From Enemella dayhoffiae (GTDB lineage Bacteria > Actinomycetota > Actinomycetes > Propionibacteriales > Propionibacteriaceae): a stretch of 64,000 nt of DNA. The position numbers were made by a program, and so were the translations under genes. Within the stretch, counting starts at the first letter, position 1, and each line of letters begins with the position of its first letter. The notes beneath the pieces were generated by a model that saw nothing but the letters and a program-made list of their open reading frames with translations, was not told the origin of the DNA and searched no databases. Positions 1-8,102 of the stretch are shown here, in pieces. Where the stretch lies: assembly GCF_002250625.1 (NCBI RefSeq), contig NZ_NMVQ01000001.1, positions 124,001 through 188,000 on the forward strand, written 5' to 3'.

Positions 1-488
1 GACTCGATGTCGGCCAGGTCGGGGTTCCACCCGTTGTCCTCGTCGCAGCGGTAGTGCACCGGCGTGCCTCCGCACAGCGACACCGCGCCGGTCCACAGCG
101 GATAGTCCGGTGCCGGGATGAGCACCTCGTTGCCGGTGTCGACGAACGCCTGCAGCACCATCGTGATCAGCTCGGAGACGCCGTTGCCGATGAACACGTC
201 CTCGACCGTGGTGTTCCGGAGCCCGCGCGACTGGTAGTACTGCGCGACCGCCGTCCGCGCCGGGCGGATCCCACGGGAGTCGGAATAGCCCTGGGAGTCG
301 GGCAGGTGGTGCACCATGTCGGCGACGATCGCCTCGGGGGCCTGGAACCCGAAGGGTGCGGTGTTGCCGATGTTCAGCTTGAGGATCTGGTGGCCCTCGG
401 CCTCCAGCCGCTCGGCCTCCACCAGGATCGGACCCCGCACGTCATAGCGGACGTGTTGCAACTTCTTCGACTGGACGATCGGACGCAT
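1..488 (-). CDS. alaA: Alanine aminotransferase AlaA-like, C-terminus cut by window edge
   Basis: PLP-dependent fold-type I aminotransferase, probably converting pyruvate and glutamate to alanine and 2-oxoglutarate in the cytoplasm. The 162 visible residues match the N-terminal half of the E. coli AlaA (YfbQ) family closely: MRPIVQSKKLQHVRYDVRGP at the start, then LKLNIGNTAPFGF, FIGNGVSELI and PAPDYPLWT. The PLP lysine would lie in the part beyond base 1, so catalytic integrity cannot be judged. The ATG at 488-486 fits the family N-terminus. The gene starts 16 bases after the stop of the T7SS companion gene on the same strand, so it may be read through from the eccE transcript, although a metabolic link is not obvious. 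Confidence 0.88.
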   Translation of the reverse strand, partial: MRPIVQSKKLQHVRYDVRGPILVEAERLEAEGHQILKLNIGNTAPFGFQAPEAIVADMVHHLPDSQGYSDSRGIRPARTAVAQYYQSRGLRNTTVEDVFIGNGVSELITMVLQAFVDTGNEVLIPAPDYPLWTGAVSLCGGTPVHYRCDEDNGWNPDLADIE

Positions 489-504
489 GGCGACAGTCTG
501 TCAC

Positions 505-1266
505 TCAGCCCCCGAAGAGGAGTTGGTATTCCAGCGGCGTGGGGCGCACCGACAGTTTCACCACCCGCCGCGGCATCACCAGCATCACCTCGTCCTCGCC
601 GAGCAGCTGGCACGCCTTGACCTGTCGCGGGCTCAGATAGTAGGCCCGGCGCAGGTGGTCCACCACCCGCTGGTCGGAGGAGTTGACCATGGTCATGTCG
701 ACCGCGCGGAGCGTGTGCACCGACTGCGGCTCGCGCAGATCGGTGGTCAGCAGCACCGACTGCCAGGGCCCGATCTGCGCCTGTGCCCCGTCATAGTGGT
801 CGGTGTCGTCGACGATCAGCGACGGCCGGAACGGGCGCCCGGCCTCGGGCAGACGCCGGGCCACGTCGCCGGTCAGCACGTCCACGGTGCCGCCGTGGCG
901 GCGTACCCGCTCCACCAGCCCCTGCCACTCGCGCTCGTGGGTGGGCAGCAGCGACAGGTGCGCACCGAGGGAGATGCTGCGAAAGGCGAGCAGCCAGGCC
1001 ACGTATTGCGGCACCGACACCGCCAGCCGGGTCCCGCGCTCGCGGAACAGCCGGATCGTCACCGGCCCGTTCGGCCCGGTCCCCAGCACCAGCCCGCTCG
1101 GCCCGGTCCGCACCACCCCTTCGCGGACCGACTCGTCGGCCCGCCGGAAGTTGCCCACCGCCCCCGCCGCGGCCTGCTGCGCCTGCTCCGCCCTTCCCCG
1201 GCCACCCGTTGACTGAGCGAGCTTCCCCCCACCCGTTGGCTGAGCGAGCTTGCGAGTCGAAGCCAT
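505..1266 (-). CDS. T7SS-linked protein of unknown function downstream of eccE
   Basis: A 253-residue protein with no family I recognise and no clear membrane segment or signal peptide. Its place, start codon overlapping the eccE stop as TGATG at 1264-1268, suggests translational coupling and a role with the type VII secretion apparatus. The first ~25 residues (MASTRKLAQPTGGGKLAQST) are encoded by two copies of the dispersed CCGTTGGCTGAGCGAGCTT repeat, so this N-terminus may be a recent addition or not translated; an in-frame GTG near 1163 is the next plausible start. The body (residues ~45-250) is well-behaved high-GC3 coding sequence and ends 16 bases before the aminotransferase start. Confidence 0.72.
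   Translation of the reverse strand: MASTRKLAQPTGGGKLAQSTGGRGRAEQAQQAAAGAVGNFRRADESVREGVVRTGPSGLVLGTGPNGPVTIRLFRERGTRLAVSVPQYVAWLLAFRSISLGAHLSLLPTHEREWQGLVERVRRHGGTVDVLTGDVARRLPEAGRPFRPSLIVDDTDHYDGAQAQIGPWQSVLLTTDLREPQSVHTLRAVDMTMVNSSDQRVVDHLRRAYYLSPRQVKACQLLGEDEVMLVMPRRVVKLSVRPTPLEYQLLFGG
1206..1264. repeat. Two copies of the CTGAGCGAGC dispersed repeat
   Basis: CCGTTGACTGAGCGAGCTT (1206-1224) and CCGTTGGCTGAGCGAGCTT (1233-1251, running on to GTCGAAGCC at 1264). This is a variant of the hairpin repeat also found near 20130, 38190, 38440, 44150 and 57440. Here it overlaps the start region of a coding sequence instead of a stop codon. Confidence 0.75.
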
Positions 1267-2423
1267 CAGAGCTCCACCCCCCGACCGAGTGGAACCGTCG
1301 CCAGCATGGTCGGCACCTGGGTGCCGCCGGAGTCCTCCAGCGCGACCTCGCGGCCGAGCCGTTCGACGAGGTACGCCGTGGCCTCGGCCGAGGTTTCCGG
1401 GGTCGGCGCGACCAGCCGCACCGCGCCGGAGGCGACCCGCCCCGGGGTCAGCGTGTACGCCGTCAGCGCGAACAGCACCGGCGCCTGGGCGACCGCATCG
1501 AGCAGCAGCTGATAGGCCCGCGACGGGTTGCTCCCCCAGCGCCGGACCACCCGCCCGGTGTGCCGCAGTCCGTCACACTCCCAGTGCCCCCACTGCTCGC
1601 TGGAGCGGTCATGGCCGCCGTCGGGTGACCCGCCGCTGGTCAGCGCCAGCACCTCGGCGAGTTCGGCCCCGCCGATCGCCCGGGAGTCGACCCCCTGCCG
1701 TTTCAGCAGCGACTGCACCCGGTGCAGCCCGAACCGCAGCGTGGCGTGGATGCCGTCGACCCCGGCCCCGCGCCGCTCCACCGCGGCCAGGCAGCGGGTC
1801 GGGTCGAGCCGCAGGCAGATCCAGGTCCGGCGTACCGTCGGCGGCAGCGCGGGTCCGTTCTCCGCGTACGCCCGCGCGGCCTGCGAACCGGGCCCGAGCA
1901 GCAGGGTGGTGGGCGCGGGAACCGTGTAGGAGACGACCTGTACGCCGGCAAAGACGATGTCGTCGGAGGTGGTCAGGTCGGCCAGCGAGCCGAGGTCGAG
2001 CTCGGCGCCGGAGTCGGCCAGCAGGTCCTCGTCGGCCTCCAGCGCCAGCACCGCGCACCACGCCTCACCGTCGCTGATCACCCCGGTCTCCTCGCCACGG
2101 CCGCCGACGGTGTGCGACAGCTCGAACCCGGGCACCCACTGCGCCAGCGGCACCAGGTCGACCGGCACCCGCGCCCCGCTGACCGGCCTGCGGCGGGCGT
2201 ACGCCATCCGCAGCCGCAGCCACGCGGTGACCGAGCGACCGCCGATCACCGGGACCAGGAAGACCAGCAGCAGCACCAGCACCAGTCCGCCGATCAGGAT
2301 GCCCAGGGTGGAGCCGGCGAGCAGCGAGATCAGCGCCAGCAGCAGCACCGCCTCGACCAGCACCAGCCGACCGCTGTGCCGCAGCAGCCAGGAACGCTGC
2401 TGCACTGGCGCGGTCGTCGACAC
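1266..2423 (-). CDS. eccE: Type VII secretion protein EccE
   Basis: EccE is the peripheral membrane component of the ESX/type VII secretion complex. The 385-residue product has the family architecture: two closely spaced N-terminal membrane helices within about the first 65 residues (LVLVEAVLLLALISLLAG, then a Leu/Val-rich second helix), followed by a long soluble domain. The start is the GTG at 2423, preceded by GGAGGGAA; a longer in-frame extension to 2843 has no such site and overlaps eccB. It is divergent from eccB and its TGA overlaps the ATG of the downstream companion gene (TGATG). The ATPase EccC, channel EccD and mycosin MycP are not in this window, so the core complex must be completed elsewhere if the system works. 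Confidence 0.85.
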   Translation of the reverse strand: MSTTAPVQQRSWLLRHSGRLVLVEAVLLLALISLLAGSTLGILIGGLVLVLLLVFLVPVIGGRSVTAWLRLRMAYARRRPVSGARVPVDLVPLAQWVPGFELSHTVGGRGEETGVISDGEAWCAVLALEADEDLLADSGAELDLGSLADLTTSDDIVFAGVQVVSYTVPAPTTLLLGPGSQAARAYAENGPALPPTVRRTWICLRLDPTRCLAAVERRGAGVDGIHATLRFGLHRVQSLLKRQGVDSRAIGGAELAEVLALTSGGSPDGGHDRSSEQWGHWECDGLRHTGRVVRRWGSNPSRAYQLLLDAVAQAPVLFALTAYTLTPGRVASGAVRLVAPTPETSAEATAYLVERLGREVALEDSGGTQVPTMLATVPLGRGVEL

Positions 2424-2555
2424 GGGTTCCCTCCCTGCTGGGCGATGGCGGCACCACTCTAGGGCCGCCGCGGGTCCCCGGTGGATACGGTTGACACCGC
2501 AGCCCAGCAGAATGTGGCCGCGGCACCCGACCCCAGGAGAGGAGATCGATCGGCG

Positions 2556-3917
2556 ATGGCGACGCGCAAGGATCTCCTCAAGGCGCACACGTTCATCGCC
2601 CAACGGCTGGTCTCCGCCCTGGTCGACCGCGACCCCGACAACCCGCAGCCCCCGTTGCGCAGGGTCGGCACCGGCATGTTCATCGGGGTGATGCTGGGGG
2701 TGCTGATCCTCGCCGGCTTCGGCGTGGTCGGGCTGATCAAACCGGGCGGCTCCAAGAACTGGCAGACCGACAACACCGTCGTGGTCACCTCCGACAGCGG
2801 CGAGGTGCTGGTCTATCTGGGCGGAAAGCTCTATCCGGCGCACAACATCACCTCGGCCAAGCTCGCCAGCGGGGGCGGCGAGGTCAAGTCCGTGAAGGCG
2901 TCCTCGCTGCGCGATTTCCCGCGCGAGCGGCCGATCGGGATCAAGCTGGCCCCCACCCAGCTCCCGGAGCGCAAGGCGCTGGTCAGCTATCCGATCCGGG
3001 CCTGCTCGGTGCCGATGCCGGGCCGCGACCAGACCCGGGCGACCACCCTGGAGATCGGGCAGGGCGCGGTACCCGACACGTCAACGGCGTTCGTGGCCCG
3101 CGGGGACGGCAGCACCGGCAAGGAATACCTGGTCGCCGACGGCACCGCCTACGAGATGCCCAACCATGCGGTGGCAATCCAACTCGGCTTCGGTGAGCAA
3201 GCGGTACGCCCCGGCTCGGCCTTCCTCGGCGCACTGCCGAAGGGCCCGCCGCTGACCCCGATCTCCATTCCGGGCGAGGGCGAACGGTCGCAGCGCCCGG
3301 TCTCCGGCGTCGACCCGACCGTGGGCACGCTGATGCACGTGGACGGCCCCAGCGGCACCACCTGGTATGTCCTGCTGCAGGGTGGGCTGAGCGAGATCTC
3401 CCCGGTCGAGGCGGCGGTGATCACCGCCACCTCCGGCCGCAAGTCCCAGCCCATCCGGGCCGCCGAGGCCAACGAGGCGCGCAACGCCAAGATCCGGTAC
3501 GCCGGCCGCACCGGCATGCCGGCGCAGCTGCCGAGGCGCAGCGCCACCCCGGGGATCGAGACCGCCAGCGTGTGCGCGACCTGGACCGAGGCCAACCAGC
3601 CGCCGCGCGTGGCCTTCGGCGTACCCACTCCCCCGGTCGATCGGCGCAGCAACGATCCGACCCTGGCCGATGTGGTGCTGCAGCCCTCGCTGCGCGGCGC
3701 TCTGGTACGCCACGAGGGCGCGGTGGGCCCCGAGGATCCGGGCATGCTGATCGTCGGCGGGCTGCGCTATGGGATCGCCAACCACGACGCCAAGAACGCG
3801 CTCGGCTACGGCGAAGAGGTCCCCGCCGACGTCCCCGCCCAGGTGCTGCGACTGGTCCGCGAGGGCCTCGACCCGGGTCAGTCGCTGTCGGTCCAGGCCG
3901 CTCAGCAGCAGTCCTGA
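2556..3917 (+). CDS. eccB: Type VII secretion protein EccB
   Basis: EccB is the single-pass membrane subunit of the ESX secretion complex with a large extracytoplasmic domain. The 453-residue product starts MATRKDLLKAHTFIAQRLVS, matching the family N-terminus, then carries a PLRR motif before one membrane helix at about residues 41-61. The outer domain has two cysteines (in IRACSVP and ASVCATW) that would form the disulfide typical of EccB. The ATG at 2556 is preceded by GGAGAGGAG and is preferred over in-frame positions upstream that overlap the eccE leader. It is the first gene of a plus-strand series leading into two WXG100 genes; the divergent 132-base gap to eccE probably holds both promoters. 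Confidence 0.93.
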   Translation: MATRKDLLKAHTFIAQRLVSALVDRDPDNPQPPLRRVGTGMFIGVMLGVLILAGFGVVGLIKPGGSKNWQTDNTVVVTSDSGEVLVYLGGKLYPAHNITSAKLASGGGEVKSVKASSLRDFPRERPIGIKLAPTQLPERKALVSYPIRACSVPMPGRDQTRATTLEIGQGAVPDTSTAFVARGDGSTGKEYLVADGTAYEMPNHAVAIQLGFGEQAVRPGSAFLGALPKGPPLTPISIPGEGERSQRPVSGVDPTVGTLMHVDGPSGTTWYVLLQGGLSEISPVEAAVITATSGRKSQPIRAAEANEARNAKIRYAGRTGMPAQLPRRSATPGIETASVCATWTEANQPPRVAFGVPTPPVDRRSNDPTLADVVLQPSLRGALVRHEGAVGPEDPGMLIVGGLRYGIANHDAKNALGYGEEVPADVPAQVLRLVREGLDPGQSLSVQAAQQQS

Positions 3918-4113
3918 ACGCCTGCCCTACTCAGGGCCGTAGGTGCATGTACTCACTGACTACTCAAAACCCCCGCGACCGGGATTTTCCGCTCGAAGTC
4001 TGACCCCGGGCACTCCTAGATTCTTCATCAGACGGCACCGCGACGAAGGTGCACCGGCCTTCCGGCAAGGGGGAGGCTGGCCCCGAAGAGACAACTCCCC
4101 GGAGGAGAAGACC

Positions 4114-4431
4114 ATGGGAACTCACGAAGTATCGGCCAGTGACCTCAAGCAAGCCGCCGGCGAGGCCGAGGACTACTACGGCAAGATCGAGAAGGTTCAG
4201 AAGAACCTCTACACCCAGATCAACGGCCTGATGCAGGGCTGGAAGGGCGATGCCTCCCGCATCTTCCTGACCGCCTTCAAGGAGTTCGACGAGGAGTTCA
4301 GCGACGTGCAGAACAGCCTCGACAACCTGCACAAGAAGCTGGGTCAGACCAGCCTGACCTACCAGCAGAACGAGGCCGAGCAGTCCGAAGTCGGCCGCGA
4401 TCTGATGAACATGATCAACAGCAAGCGCTGA
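4114..4431 (+). CDS. WXG100 family secreted protein (EsxA/EsxB-like), first of pair
   Basis: A 105-residue helical hairpin protein of the WXG100 family, the usual small substrates of type VII secretion. The WKG turn is at residues 43-45, flanked by two amphipathic helices, and a YxxxE export signal is at Y83-E87 (YQQNE). There is no cleaved signal peptide, as expected. The ATG at 4114 follows GGAGGAGAAG at good spacing. It lies 34 bases before a second WXG100-like gene and the two probably form a heterodimer, as EsxA/EsxB do. A 196-base leader separates it from eccB, so the pair may have its own promoter and be expressed more strongly than eccB. Confidence 0.9.
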   Translation: MGTHEVSASDLKQAAGEAEDYYGKIEKVQKNLYTQINGLMQGWKGDASRIFLTAFKEFDEEFSDVQNSLDNLHKKLGQTSLTYQQNEAEQSEVGRDLMNMINSKR

Positions 4432-4465
4432 CCCACCACCACAACGAACTTCTGAGGAGCTGACA

Positions 4466-4774
4466 ATGAGCGACGCCGTTCTCGTAAACAAAGAGCACAT
4501 GCAGCAGGGCATCCAGGACCTGGATCAGGCCAAGAAGGCCATGCTGGAACTGAAGGAGCAGATGGTCCAGACCCTGGGCAAGCGCCTGGACTCCTGGCAG
4601 GACGGCGGCGACGGTGCCGCCCCGAAGGCCGCCTACCACGAGGTGCTGAAGGTCTGGGACGAGTCCATGAAGGACATGGAGGACATCGCCAACGCGATGC
4701 GCGTCAACCTGGACGCGATCGCCGGCAACTACGCGGCCAACGAGATGAAGACCGCCGCCTTCTGGGAGGACTGA
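4466..4774 (+). CDS. WXG100-like protein with degenerate WxG turn, second of pair
   Basis: A 102-residue partner of the preceding WXG100 protein. The tryptophan of the turn is at residue 44, but the motif reads WQDGG, so the glycine falls one or two positions late. A YxxxE export signal is present at Y89-E93 (YAANE) near the C-terminus. The ATG follows GAGGAGCTGACA. Many WXG100 heterodimers have only one partner with a canonical export signal; here both do, on my reading. The gene is followed by a strong hairpin with a short T run, so this looks like the end of the Esx transcript. Confidence 0.86.
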   Translation: MSDAVLVNKEHMQQGIQDLDQAKKAMLELKEQMVQTLGKRLDSWQDGGDGAAPKAAYHEVLKVWDESMKDMEDIANAMRVNLDAIAGNYAANEMKTAAFWED

Positions 4775-4796
4775 GCCGCACGGCCACCCACGCTCG

Positions 4797-4825
4797 GGGC
4801 GCGATCCGCAAGGGTCGCGCCCTTT
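4797..4825 (+). terminator. Probable intrinsic terminator after the Esx pair
   Basis: Inverted repeat GGGCGCGA (4797-4804) and TCGCGCCC (4815-4822) with a 10-base loop, followed by TTT. It lies 23 bases after the stop of the second WXG100 gene and before a ~180-base leader to the next gene. Confidence 0.65.
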
Positions 4826-5006
4826 GGCGTTCCTCGGCCCTGCTTCGTTTCCGGTACGCCGATCGGCGGCCCGGGCGCGTGGCACAGTGGAGGAAAGTTC
4901 CACCCCGATCGCCTTCGAAGTGCGGAACCGATTTGGAAGGATTGGGGTCGGAGGACGTGTTGACCCGAGTTGGGTCGGTTGCCAACCCGAGACCAGGAGA
5001 AGAACC

Positions 5007-5393
5007 GTGTTGCCGGTAGCGGACGGTGGCGGGGGATCCCGCCCACACGTGACGAGCAGGATCACAGTCGACCCCGGGCAGATCCGGGAGTTCTCGAAGT
5101 TTCTCGACGAGATGACCCGCGAGATCGGGTCCATCCGCAAGCAGGTCCACGACTACACCCCGAGCGGCACCGAAAAGGTGCACTTCGGCGAGTTCACCAA
5201 ATCGGCCCAGGCCGCCAAGCGGCACCACGACAGCGTCGCCGCCGGACACGACCGCGCCAAGCGGTTGCACGACCGCTCCGACGAGATCACCGAGGCGACC
5301 CGGCGGCTGGCCGGGCAGTATGACGACCTCGAGGAACTGAACGGCGCCACCGCGGCCCAGGTCACCGACGAGCTGAACAGGAAGAGGGCCTGA
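5007..5393 (+). CDS. Small T7SS-linked helical protein of unknown family
   Basis: A 128-residue, charged and mostly helical protein encoded immediately before a large WXG-type protein. After a Gly-rich N-terminus it has long amphipathic stretches rich in Lys, Arg, Glu and His with no membrane segment. A YDDLE segment close to the C-terminus fits the YxxxD/E export signal, so it could be a secreted partner of the downstream protein, like the small proteins paired with large ESX substrates. The GTG at 5007, six bases after AGGAGA, is chosen as start; a GTG near 5049 is possible. Its stop is one base before the next ATG, indicating co-translation. Confidence 0.72.
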   Translation: MLPVADGGGGSRPHVTSRITVDPGQIREFSKFLDEMTREIGSIRKQVHDYTPSGTEKVHFGEFTKSAQAAKRHHDSVAAGHDRAKRLHDRSDEITEATRRLAGQYDDLEELNGATAAQVTDELNRKRA

Positions 5394-5394
5394 G

Positions 5395-7116
5395 ATGCGG
5401 ATGATGACCGACGGGGGCGGTTCCTCCAGCAACTACGCGTTGAACACCCAGCGCGAGATCATGGCTATCATCGGCTCGCCGGACTCGACGGCGCTGGATC
5501 GCGCGGAGACGATGTGGCGGGACACCGCCGCCTCGGCCCGTGACATCCGCGGACTGATCCAGAAGCGGCTGAACGACCTGACCGGGGAGCACGGCTGGAC
5601 CGGCCCGGGCGCGACGGCGTACCGCAACGCCATCAAGCGCGACCTGCTCGACCCGCTGGAGGCGTACGCCCAGCAGGCCCAGCAGAACGCGGACGCGCTC
5701 AAGCCGGTCAACCAGGCGATCTCCTCGGCGACCGGGGCTGCCCTGGTCAACGACATCCCCTGGGACCGGGACACCAACTGGCAGGTGAACCGCAAGGAGG
5801 TCGACCAGTCCCTGTGGGGCAAGGTCGACGAGTTCGTCACCGGCAAGGACGAGGACTTCGAGAAGGCCAAGTCGGAGGCCCCCTATCTGGTCGTGAACGG
5901 CCAGAAGCAGACCGTGGACACGGTCGATCACACGCACTGGGAGACGCTGCTGCAGATCTATCCGCAGCTGTCCCAGCGCACCCCGGTGTTCCAGGCGACC
6001 GACAACCAGGTCAGCCCGCAGGTGCACCGGTTCGACCAGCTGATGGAGGCGCTCACCCTCAACTCCGGCCAGGTCAGCACCGTCCGGGGACGCGCGGACG
6101 CGGTGGACACCCAGCTGGGCCAGTACGCCCCCGCGCACGACGGCGGCGACGATCCGGGCTCCCAGAAGCAGGGCGATCTGGGCAAGCTGCCCGGCAACCC
6201 GACCGATCCGGGCAAGCTGCCCGGCAACCCGACCGATCCGGGCAAGCTGCCCGGCAACCCGACCGATCGGGGCAAGCTGCCCGGCAACCCGACCGATCCG
6301 GGCACGAATCCCGGCAGCGGGCTGCCGAACGAGAACGGACCCGGCAACCCGACCGGTCCCACCCCCAACCTGCCGGACCCCAACCCGACCAACCCGCACC
6401 ACCCGACCAACCCGCACCCGGGCTGGCCCGAGTCGCCGATCGCCAACGAGGGGCCGGGACAGCGCCCGACGCACCCGGACCCGAGCGTGATCCGTCCGGG
6501 CGGGCCCGACCCGATGCCCCCGGGCAGCCTGCGCGACCCAGCGGAGATCAGCAGCAACCTGCCCACCGGCACCGAGGCAGCCAGCCTGAACAACCCCGGT
6601 GCCGCGGCCGGGCTGAGCAACCTGGGCGCGGGGCCCGGTCTCGGCGGTCAGGGCATCAATTCCGGCTCCGGGATCGTGCCGCCGATGGCCCCGCCGATGG
6701 GGCCGATGGGTGCTCCGGGTTCGGGGGGCCCGGGGGCGATGGGCCGTCCGGGGCTGGGCGGGCTCGGGGCCGGCGCACCCGGGTCGGGCGGTCCCGGTGG
6801 CCCGGGTGTCGGCGGCAAGGGCGGACCCGGCGCGGGTGGACCCGGCACGGGTGGCAACCCGCTGGGTGGTCGCTCCGGCAACTCCTTCGGCATCGGGCCC
6901 AACGGCCGCGGCATGGTGAACCCCGGCTCGGTCGGGCCACTGGCCGGCCCCCACGGTTCGGGAGCACCGGGCTCCGGCTCCGGCCTGCCGGGCGCCCCGG
7001 GGATGCCGATGGGCAACCGCAAGAACGACAAGAAGGACTCCGAGGAGACGAAGAAATACAACTCCTGGCTGGAGGAGGACGAGGACGTCTGGCTGGACTC
7101 CCAGCCGCAACGCTGA
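5395..7116 (+). CDS. Large WXG-domain protein with repeat-rich Pro/Gly tail, candidate T7SS substrate
   Basis: A 573-residue protein with an N-terminal helical domain (residues ~20-240) that contains a WTG turn at residues 68-70, as in large WXG100/PPE-like type VII substrates. The middle carries four tandem GKLPGNPTDP units, then an Asn/Pro-rich and a Gly/Pro-rich low-complexity region to about residue 540. The end is acidic and charged (SWLEEDEDVWLDSQPQ). No signal peptide or membrane helix is visible. It follows a small helical protein at a spacing of one base; such pairs are typical of ESX partner substrates. It could be a cell-surface or secreted protein whose low-complexity part spans the wall. 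It is possible but less likely that it is a cytoplasmic T7SS accessory protein. Confidence 0.76.
   Translation: MRMMTDGGGSSSNYALNTQREIMAIIGSPDSTALDRAETMWRDTAASARDIRGLIQKRLNDLTGEHGWTGPGATAYRNAIKRDLLDPLEAYAQQAQQNADALKPVNQAISSATGAALVNDIPWDRDTNWQVNRKEVDQSLWGKVDEFVTGKDEDFEKAKSEAPYLVVNGQKQTVDTVDHTHWETLLQIYPQLSQRTPVFQATDNQVSPQVHRFDQLMEALTLNSGQVSTVRGRADAVDTQLGQYAPAHDGGDDPGSQKQGDLGKLPGNPTDPGKLPGNPTDPGKLPGNPTDRGKLPGNPTDPGTNPGSGLPNENGPGNPTGPTPNLPDPNPTNPHHPTNPHPGWPESPIANEGPGQRPTHPDPSVIRPGGPDPMPPGSLRDPAEISSNLPTGTEAASLNNPGAAAGLSNLGAGPGLGGQGINSGSGIVPPMAPPMGPMGAPGSGGPGAMGRPGLGGLGAGAPGSGGPGGPGVGGKGGPGAGGPGTGGNPLGGRSGNSFGIGPNGRGMVNPGSVGPLAGPHGSGAPGSGSGLPGAPGMPMGNRKNDKKDSEETKKYNSWLEEDEDVWLDSQPQR
6181..6300 (+). 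repeat. Four tandem 30-bp repeats inside the large WXG protein
   Basis: Four consecutive 30-base units beginning GGCAAGCTGCCCGGCAACCC. The copies are identical except that the third ends in CGG where the others have CCG. They encode GKLPGNPTDP (third copy GKLPGNPTDR). Near identity at the DNA level indicates recent expansion, and the copy number is likely to vary between strains. Confidence 0.95.
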
Positions 7117-7171
7117 CCCTCGCTGGTCCCGCGCCGACCACCCGCAGCGACTCGCTCGTACACTTGGGCCC

Positions 7172-8035
7172 ATGCCCGAGTTGCCCGAGGTCGAGTCGCT
7201 GCGGCGGTTTCTGACCGAGCGCTGCGTCGGCCGGGTGATCGCTCGGGTCGACCTCACCGCCTTCAGCGCGCTGAAGACGTTCACCACCCCGCTGGCCGCC
7301 CTGCACGGGTTGGAGGTGGAGCAGGTGGAACGGCACGGCAAGTTCATCTGCCTGGACGCCGGCGGGACGTGGCTCTGCTTCCACCTGGCCCGCGCCGGCT
7401 GGCTGCGCTGGCGTGATCAGGTGCCGACGGCACCGGCCCGGCCCGGCAAGGGGCCGCTGGCGCTGCGGCTGGTGCTCGACGACGGTTCGGGGTTCGAGCT
7501 GACCGAGGCGGGTACGCAGCGCAAGCTCGCGGTGCACGTGGTCAACGACCCCAGTGAGGTGGCCCAGATCGCCACTCTGGGACCGGAGCCGATGGCCGAC
7601 GAGTTCACCCTGGAAGCGTTCGAGCAGATCCTCGCCGACTCCGGCCGGGCGCAACTCAAGGGCGTACTCAAGGATCAGCGGGTGATCGCCGGCATCGGCA
7701 ACGCCTATTCCGACGAGATCCTGCACGCCGCCCGGCTGAGCCCGTTCAAACCCGCCAACGGGCTGAACCAGGAGGAACGGGAGCGGTTGTACGCCTGCCT
7801 GCGCCAGGAGCTGGCCGACGCGGTGCAGCGCGCCGCGGGGCTGGCCGCCAAGGACCTCAAGGGTGAGAAGAAGCTCGGGATGAAGGTGCACGGCCGTACC
7901 GGCCAACCGTGTCCGGTCTGCGGGGACACCGTCGCCCAGGTGTCATTCGCCGACTCCAGCCTGCAGTACTGCCCCACTTGTCAGACCGGCGGCAAACCGC
8001 TCGCCGATCGCCGGATGAGCAAGCTGCTCAAGTAG
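7172..8035 (+). CDS. Fpg/Nei family DNA glycosylase
   Basis: Bifunctional DNA glycosylase/AP lyase of base-excision repair, removing oxidised purines or pyrimidines. The N-terminus MPELPEVE carries the catalytic proline (P2) and E3; a RHGKF segment near residue 55 supplies the conserved lysine. The helix-two-turn-helix region is around AYSDEILH, and a zinc finger is formed by C247, C250, C267 and C270. The segment before the second cysteine pair is LQYCPTC and lacks the RGTF pattern of classical Fpg, so this is closer to the actinobacterial Fpg/Nei-like group than to true Fpg and lesion specificity is uncertain. Length 287 residues is normal. It is monocistronic and ends in front of a GC-rich hairpin. 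Confidence 0.92.
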   Translation: MPELPEVESLRRFLTERCVGRVIARVDLTAFSALKTFTTPLAALHGLEVEQVERHGKFICLDAGGTWLCFHLARAGWLRWRDQVPTAPARPGKGPLALRLVLDDGSGFELTEAGTQRKLAVHVVNDPSEVAQIATLGPEPMADEFTLEAFEQILADSGRAQLKGVLKDQRVIAGIGNAYSDEILHAARLSPFKPANGLNQEERERLYACLRQELADAVQRAAGLAAKDLKGEKKLGMKVHGRTGQPCPVCGDTVAQVSFADSSLQYCPTCQTGGKPLADRRMSKLLK

Positions 8036-8044
8036 TTGCGGTGA

Positions 8045-8070
8045 GGGGCTCCGCCCCCCACGCCCCCGAA
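8045..8070. repeat. GC-rich hairpin of the GGGGGCGGAGCCCCC family
   Basis: GGGGC TCC GCCCC at 8045-8057 with a following CCCCACGCCCCCG. It is the reverse complement of the element found twice inside iorB (39861 and 39911). It sits between two convergent genes and could act as a transcription terminator, although no T run follows. Confidence 0.6.
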
Positions 8071-8102
8071 AGACACAAACAAGCGGAGCTACGCGCGCCC
8101 TT

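Noticed and set aside
6181-6300. Possible CRISPR array because of regular 30-base repeats
   Set aside because: Repeats are directly adjacent without spacers and are in frame within a coding sequence.
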